A stretch of DNA of 64,000 nucleotides from Methylococcaceae bacterium UBA6146 (GTDB lineage: Bacteria; Pseudomonadota; Gammaproteobacteria; Methylococcales; Methylomonadaceae). The position numbers and the translations under genes were made by a program. Below, one piece after another: positions 60,866 to 64,000 of the stretch. The stretch covers positions 1-64,000 of the forward strand of contig DIUY01000004.1 of assembly GCA_002422395.1 (NCBI GenBank), in the 5' to 3' direction. Every line of letters starts with the position of its first letter. Position 1 is the first letter of the stretch. The notes beneath the pieces were generated by a model. It was not told where the DNA came from. It did no database searches and saw only the letters and a list, made by a program, of their open reading frames with translations.

Positions 60866-61153
60866 TTAGTTTTTGCCTGTTTTTGGGAGTGGACTGGTGG
60901 CGTCATTTAATAAGATATCGTGTTTATTGATCTCGATAGTTTTTTCGCCAATACCTGGAACTTCCAATAAGTCTTCTAATGTTTTGAATGAGTGTTTTTC
61001 AGTTCTGTATTTGATGATAGCTTCAGCTTTTTTAGGGCCAATGCCAGATAAAGCATCTGAAATGGTTTTTGCATCAGCGGTGTTGACATTGACAGGAGAA
61101 GCGGCAATGTTAAATGCGCACAGGGAGAGTATTGTTGCCAAGAGATGTTTCAT
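60866..61153 (-). CDS. Secreted helix-hairpin-helix protein, ComEA-like
   Basis: A 95-residue protein with a signal peptide (about 18 residues, ending IAA) and paired helix-hairpin-helix motifs: VNVNTADAKTISDALSGIG and KTLEDLLEVPGIGEKTI. Such proteins bind DNA in the periplasm and can take part in DNA uptake or simply be small HhH proteins. With dprA also in the window, transformation is possible, but no pilus genes are seen. Confidence 0.85.
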   Translation of the reverse strand: MKHLLATILSLCAFNIAASPVNVNTADAKTISDALSGIGPKKAEAIIKYRTEKHSFKTLEDLLEVPGIGEKTIEINKHDILLNDATSPLPKTGKN

Positions 61154-61208
61154 TGTTTTTCCTTAACTAAGGGCTAGATAGAGTGAATTTAAGTGCTGCT
61201 GGTTTCGA

Positions 61209-61247
61209 CGAATAGCCCATGCTTAGAATTAAGCAATGGGCTATTCG
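61209..61247. repeat. Hairpin CGAATAGCCCAT/ATGGGCTATTCG
   Basis: A long palindrome with arms of about 17 bases (61209-61225 and 61230-61247) and a small bulge. It lies in the space between the ComEA-like gene and the RuMP operon, upstream of both, and is likely another dispersed repeat. Confidence 0.7.
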
Positions 61248-61530
61248 GCAGGGGATTGTAGTGGCTTGTTGTGAAGGTAATGTGAAGGTGGCAAATAAAT
61301 TTTCGTAGCCCTTAATTTGATCTAGTTAAGGTTCTCGCCTTTTTCCAGTAATGGCCTTATTTGGGTTCTGGTCAGTTTTATAACTAACCATTATGTTTTG
61401 ATCAAATTGGATTGTGGTGTCAGTAAAGACGAGTGTTTAAGGCTGGTGTAATAGCATGATTTTATATGTTATTTCTGTTATCAGTAACCTCGCAGCTCGA
61501 TTTTAGTGGTGTCTGTGAGGATATTCGGCA

Positions 61531-61560
61531 TTGACAGCCGTCCCCTTTCTCCTTTACAGT
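61531..61560 (+). promoter_or_regulatory. Probable sigma-70 promoter of the RuMP operon
   Basis: A consensus -35 TTGACA (61531-61536) and, 18 bases further, TACAGT (61555-61560) as a -10. The start codon of the first gene is 65 bases beyond. A strong promoter fits the high expression expected of hexulose-phosphate synthase. Remaining upstream sequence (61154-61530) is AT-rich with no further gene. Confidence 0.55.
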
Positions 61561-61624
61561 TATGTTCGCAAAACAATTATGCAATCAACTATAACAATTA
61601 ATATAACCCTTCGGAGCACATATC

Positions 61625-62272
61625 ATGGCTAGACCATTAATTCAGATGGCATTGGATTCATTAGATTTTGACGCAACAGTTGCACTTGCAGAACAAGTGG
61701 CGCCACATGTTGATATTTTTGAAATCGGAACTCCATGCATTAAACACAATGGCATCAATCTGCTTAAAACTCTGAGAGCAAAATTCCCAGATAAGTTGAT
61801 TCTTGTTGACCTTAAAACAATGGATGCAGGCGAATACGAAGCAACTCCTTTTTATGCAGCCGGCGCTGATATTTGTACAGTGCTTGGCGTGTCTGGTCTT
61901 GCAACCTGTATGGGTGTTATTAAAGCAGCAAATGCTTATGGTGCAGAAGCCCAAATTGACTTGATTAATGTTGAAGACAAAATCGCTTGTGCCCGTGCAA
62001 CAGCTGAAGCAGGCGCCCACATTATGGGTATCCATACAGGCCTTGATGCCCAAGCCGCAGGCCATACACCATTCTCTGATTTGAACGATATTGCTGGATT
62101 AGGCTTAAATGTCAGAATTTCAGTTGCGGGTGGTATTAAGGCCGCAACTGTTCAAGATGTTGTTAAATCTGGTGCAAACATTATCGTTGTTGGTGCTGCT
62201 ATCTACGGTGCGCCATCACCAGCTGAAGCTGCTCGTGAAATTCGCGAATTGGTTGATGCTACTGAGGTTTAA
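61625..62272 (+). CDS. hxlA: 3-hexulose-6-phosphate synthase
   Basis: A 215-residue TIM-barrel enzyme of the OMP decarboxylase superfamily that adds formaldehyde to ribulose 5-phosphate. VDLKTMDAGEYEA holds the metal and catalytic residues, GIHTGLDAQ is near residue 138, and VAGGIKAATV with IVVGAAIYGAP forms the phosphate site. It is preceded by a GGAG ribosome site and a promoter. It is the entry step for carbon assimilation in type I methanotrophs, drawing on MxaF product. Codon use appears more strongly biased than in neighbours, as expected for a highly expressed gene. Confidence 0.97.
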   Translation: MARPLIQMALDSLDFDATVALAEQVAPHVDIFEIGTPCIKHNGINLLKTLRAKFPDKLILVDLKTMDAGEYEATPFYAAGADICTVLGVSGLATCMGVIKAANAYGAEAQIDLINVEDKIACARATAEAGAHIMGIHTGLDAQAAGHTPFSDLNDIAGLGLNVRISVAGGIKAATVQDVVKSGANIIVVGAAIYGAPSPAEAAREIRELVDATEV

Positions 62273-62274
62273 TA

Positions 62275-62808
62275 ATGCATCAGCAACTTGTGGTAGAGAA
62301 GATATCAAGTATTCTTGAAGCTACAGATAACACTTATGATGTAAAGCTTACCCAATTGCTGGATGGCGCCAAGCGTATATTTATTGCGGGAGCGGGCCGA
62401 TCAAAGCTAGTCGGCAATTTCTTTGCTATGCGGCTCGTTCATGGTGGTTACGATGTAAGTGTTGTTGGCGAAATTGTCACTCCAAGTATTAAGAACGGCG
62501 ACTTGCTGATTATTATCTCTGGGTCTGGCGAGACCGAGCAGTTAATAGCATTTACTAAGAGTGCTAAAAAAGTAGGTGCTAACATCGTATTGATTTCTGC
62601 GAAGTCTGAATCGACCATTGGTGATTTGGCTGATGCTGTGTTCCAAATTGGCCGTTCGGAGCAATATGGAAAAGTCTATGGCATGCCAATGGGCACAGTG
62701 TTTGAGCTTTCTACTTTACTTTTTTTAGAAGCAACCGTTTCCCATATTATTCACGATAAAGGTATTCCTGAAGAAATAATGAGAGAACGGCACGCAAATT
62801 TAGAGTGA
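62275..62808 (+). CDS. hxlB: 6-phospho-3-hexuloisomerase
   Basis: A 177-residue SIS-fold isomerase that turns hexulose 6-phosphate into fructose 6-phosphate. ISGSGETEQLIAF (phosphate binding) and LISAKSESTIGDLAD are conserved, and the C-terminus AIIPEEIMRERHANLE-like tail (read here as IPEEIMRERHANLE) carries the catalytic Glu. It starts two bases after hxlA. A terminator follows, so the downstream transketolase gene may have its own promoter or be reached by readthrough. Confidence 0.95.
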   Translation: MHQQLVVEKISSILEATDNTYDVKLTQLLDGAKRIFIAGAGRSKLVGNFFAMRLVHGGYDVSVVGEIVTPSIKNGDLLIIISGSGETEQLIAFTKSAKKVGANIVLISAKSESTIGDLADAVFQIGRSEQYGKVYGMPMGTVFELSTLLFLEATVSHIIHDKGIPEEIMRERHANLE

Positions 62809-62815
62809 TGTTTAA

Positions 62816-62848
62816 GGAACGAGTGGCTAGCCCACTCGTTCCTTTTTT
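62816..62848 (+). terminator. Rho-independent terminator after hxlB
   Basis: Arms GGAACGAGTGG (62816-62826) and CCACTCGTTCC (62832-62842) with a short CTAGC loop and a run of six T residues. It should end most transcripts after the two RuMP genes. Confidence 0.92.
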
Positions 62849-62944
62849 GTTAAACCATAAAAAGAATATTTTGTGACAGAATCACTCAGATGATGAAGGT
62901 CACCATACGTAATTTATAAAATACAGTATTATAAGGAGAACAAT

Positions 62945-64000
62945 ATGACTTCGCGCCGAGAATTAGCGAATGCCATACGGGCTTTGAGCATGGATGCCGT
63001 ACAAAAAGCAAACTCTGGACATCCAGGCGCGCCAATGGGTATGGCTGACATCGCTGAAGTTTTGTGGAATGATTTTATGTCCCACAATCCGACTAATCCA
63101 AAATGGTCGAATCGTGATCGTTTCGTTCTTTCCAATGGCCATGGCTCAATGCTTATTTATTCGCTGTTGCATTTGACAGGATACGATTTGCCTATTGAGG
63201 AGTTGAAGAATTTTCGCCAGTTACATTCGAGAACGCCTGGACATCCTGAATATGGGTATGCGCCTGGTGTTGAAACAACAACTGGCCCTTTAGGCCAGGG
63301 CATAACTAATGCTGTTGGTATGGCAATTGCTGAAAAGGCATTAGCAGCCCAATTTAACCGAGATGGGCATAAAATCGTTGATCATAAAACCTATGTTTTT
63401 ATGGGCGATGGTTGCTTAATGGAAGGTATATCTCATGAAGCTTGTTCGTTAGCAGGCACTCTTGGGTTAGGTAATTTGATCGCATTTTGGGATGACAACG
63501 GAATCTCAATTGATGGTCATGTAGATGGTTGGTTTACAGACAATACGCCCATGCGCTTTGAGTCTTATGGCTGGCATGTTATCGCCGATGTCGATGGCCA
63601 TGATTCCCAAGCAATAGCCAAAGCTATAGAAATGGCAGCGGCTATGACCGACAAACCAACACTTATTTGCTGCAAAACCACCATTGGCTTTGGATCACCA
63701 AACAAAGCCGGCACCCATGCCTGTCATGGCGCAGCTTTAGGTGATGCTGAAGTTAACTTAACAAAAGCAGCGTTAGGCTGGGATCATGGGCCATTTGAAA
63801 TACCTGCTAGTGTTTATGCTGGTTGGGACGCAAAGGCGAAGGGTTCTGAAGCCGAGAAAGAGTGGAATGATAAGTTTGCTGCTTATAAAGCCGCGCATCC
63901 CGAATTGGCGTCTGAATATGAGCGCCGCATGGCTGGCGATTTGCCTGCAAATTGGGCAGTTGATGCCGATGCGTTTGTTAGTGCTGTAAATGCTGAAGCA
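62945..64000 (+). CDS. tkt: Transketolase (partial, runs off the window)
   Basis: The first 352 residues of transketolase are present, with no stop before the window ends. Family features: NAIRALSMDAVQKANSGHPG at the N-terminus, GHGSMLIYSLL, the thiamine diphosphate segment GDGCLMEGISHEACSLAG through NGISIDG, and TTTGPLGQG. It transfers two-carbon units to regenerate ribulose 5-phosphate in the RuMP cycle. The ATG follows AAGGAG. The family length is about 665 residues, so roughly half is missing. Confidence 0.95.
   Translation, partial: MTSRRELANAIRALSMDAVQKANSGHPGAPMGMADIAEVLWNDFMSHNPTNPKWSNRDRFVLSNGHGSMLIYSLLHLTGYDLPIEELKNFRQLHSRTPGHPEYGYAPGVETTTGPLGQGITNAVGMAIAEKALAAQFNRDGHKIVDHKTYVFMGDGCLMEGISHEACSLAGTLGLGNLIAFWDDNGISIDGHVDGWFTDNTPMRFESYGWHVIADVDGHDSQAIAKAIEMAAAMTDKPTLICCKTTIGFGSPNKAGTHACHGAALGDAEVNLTKAALGWDHGPFEIPASVYAGWDAKAKGSEAEKEWNDKFAAYKAAHPELASEYERRMAGDLPANWAVDADAFVSAVNAEA

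Overview
The window looks like chromosome from a type I (gammaproteobacterial, Methylococcales-like) methanotroph. Three things point there: a calcium-type methanol dehydrogenase cluster (mxaF, J, G, I, R, S, A, C, K, L with mxaB and mxaD beside it), a ribulose monophosphate operon (hexulose-phosphate synthase and isomerase followed by transketolase), and gammaproteobacterial housekeeping blocks (def-fmt-rsmB, topA-smg-dprA-LysM, cmoB). No methane monooxygenase, rRNA or tRNA gene was found in the window.

Layout. 1-4.9 kb: an HPP/CBS membrane protein, a ferredoxin-type reductase and a truncated haemoglobin on the minus strand, facing a cysteine-rich HTH regulator; two copies of a MITE-like element flank this block. 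5-15.1 kb: mostly single genes (hydrolase, VanX-type dipeptidase, UbiB-like kinase with a DUF6781-like partner, a flavoprotein coupled to an ELM1-like protein, a DUF2064 and sterol-desaturase pair, a secreted beta-helix protein). 15.3-21.6 kb: a complete RND efflux system with a TetR regulator. 21.9-24.8 kb: sugar oxidoreductase and aminotransferase genes separated by a VapBC-like toxin-antitoxin cassette. 24.9-28.6 kb: guaA, tadA, pgi. 28.7-33.6 kb: a probable copper, superoxide and NO stress region, with a secreted protein whose predicted mature N-terminus is histidine, a membrane-anchored cupredoxin, YqaA, an unknown membrane protein, a Tat-exported superoxide reductase-like protein and NnrS. 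33.7-40.3 kb: argH, then topA-smg-dprA-LysM. 40.6-52.1 kb: the mxa cluster. 52.6-61.2 kb: def-fmt-rsmB, aroE, a membrane protein, hemB, mlaC, cmoB, DUF3014 and a ComEA-like gene. 61.5-64 kb: the RuMP operon, with transketolase running off the end.

Function. The mxa products assemble periplasmic PQQ methanol dehydrogenase (MxaF/MxaI) with its cytochrome (MxaG) and make formaldehyde, which Hps and Phi fix into fructose 6-phosphate; Pgi and transketolase then interconvert and regenerate the sugar phosphates. The globin/reductase block and the SOR/NnrS block look like protection against NO and superoxide. Intergenic spaces are rich in palindromic repeats of several families, including inside the mxa cluster. 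The mxa cluster lies between LysM and def, genes that are divergent neighbours in Pseudomonas. The least explained parts are the histidine-first/cupredoxin pair, the extra membrane gene between mxaR and mxaS, and the open but startless stretch before def.
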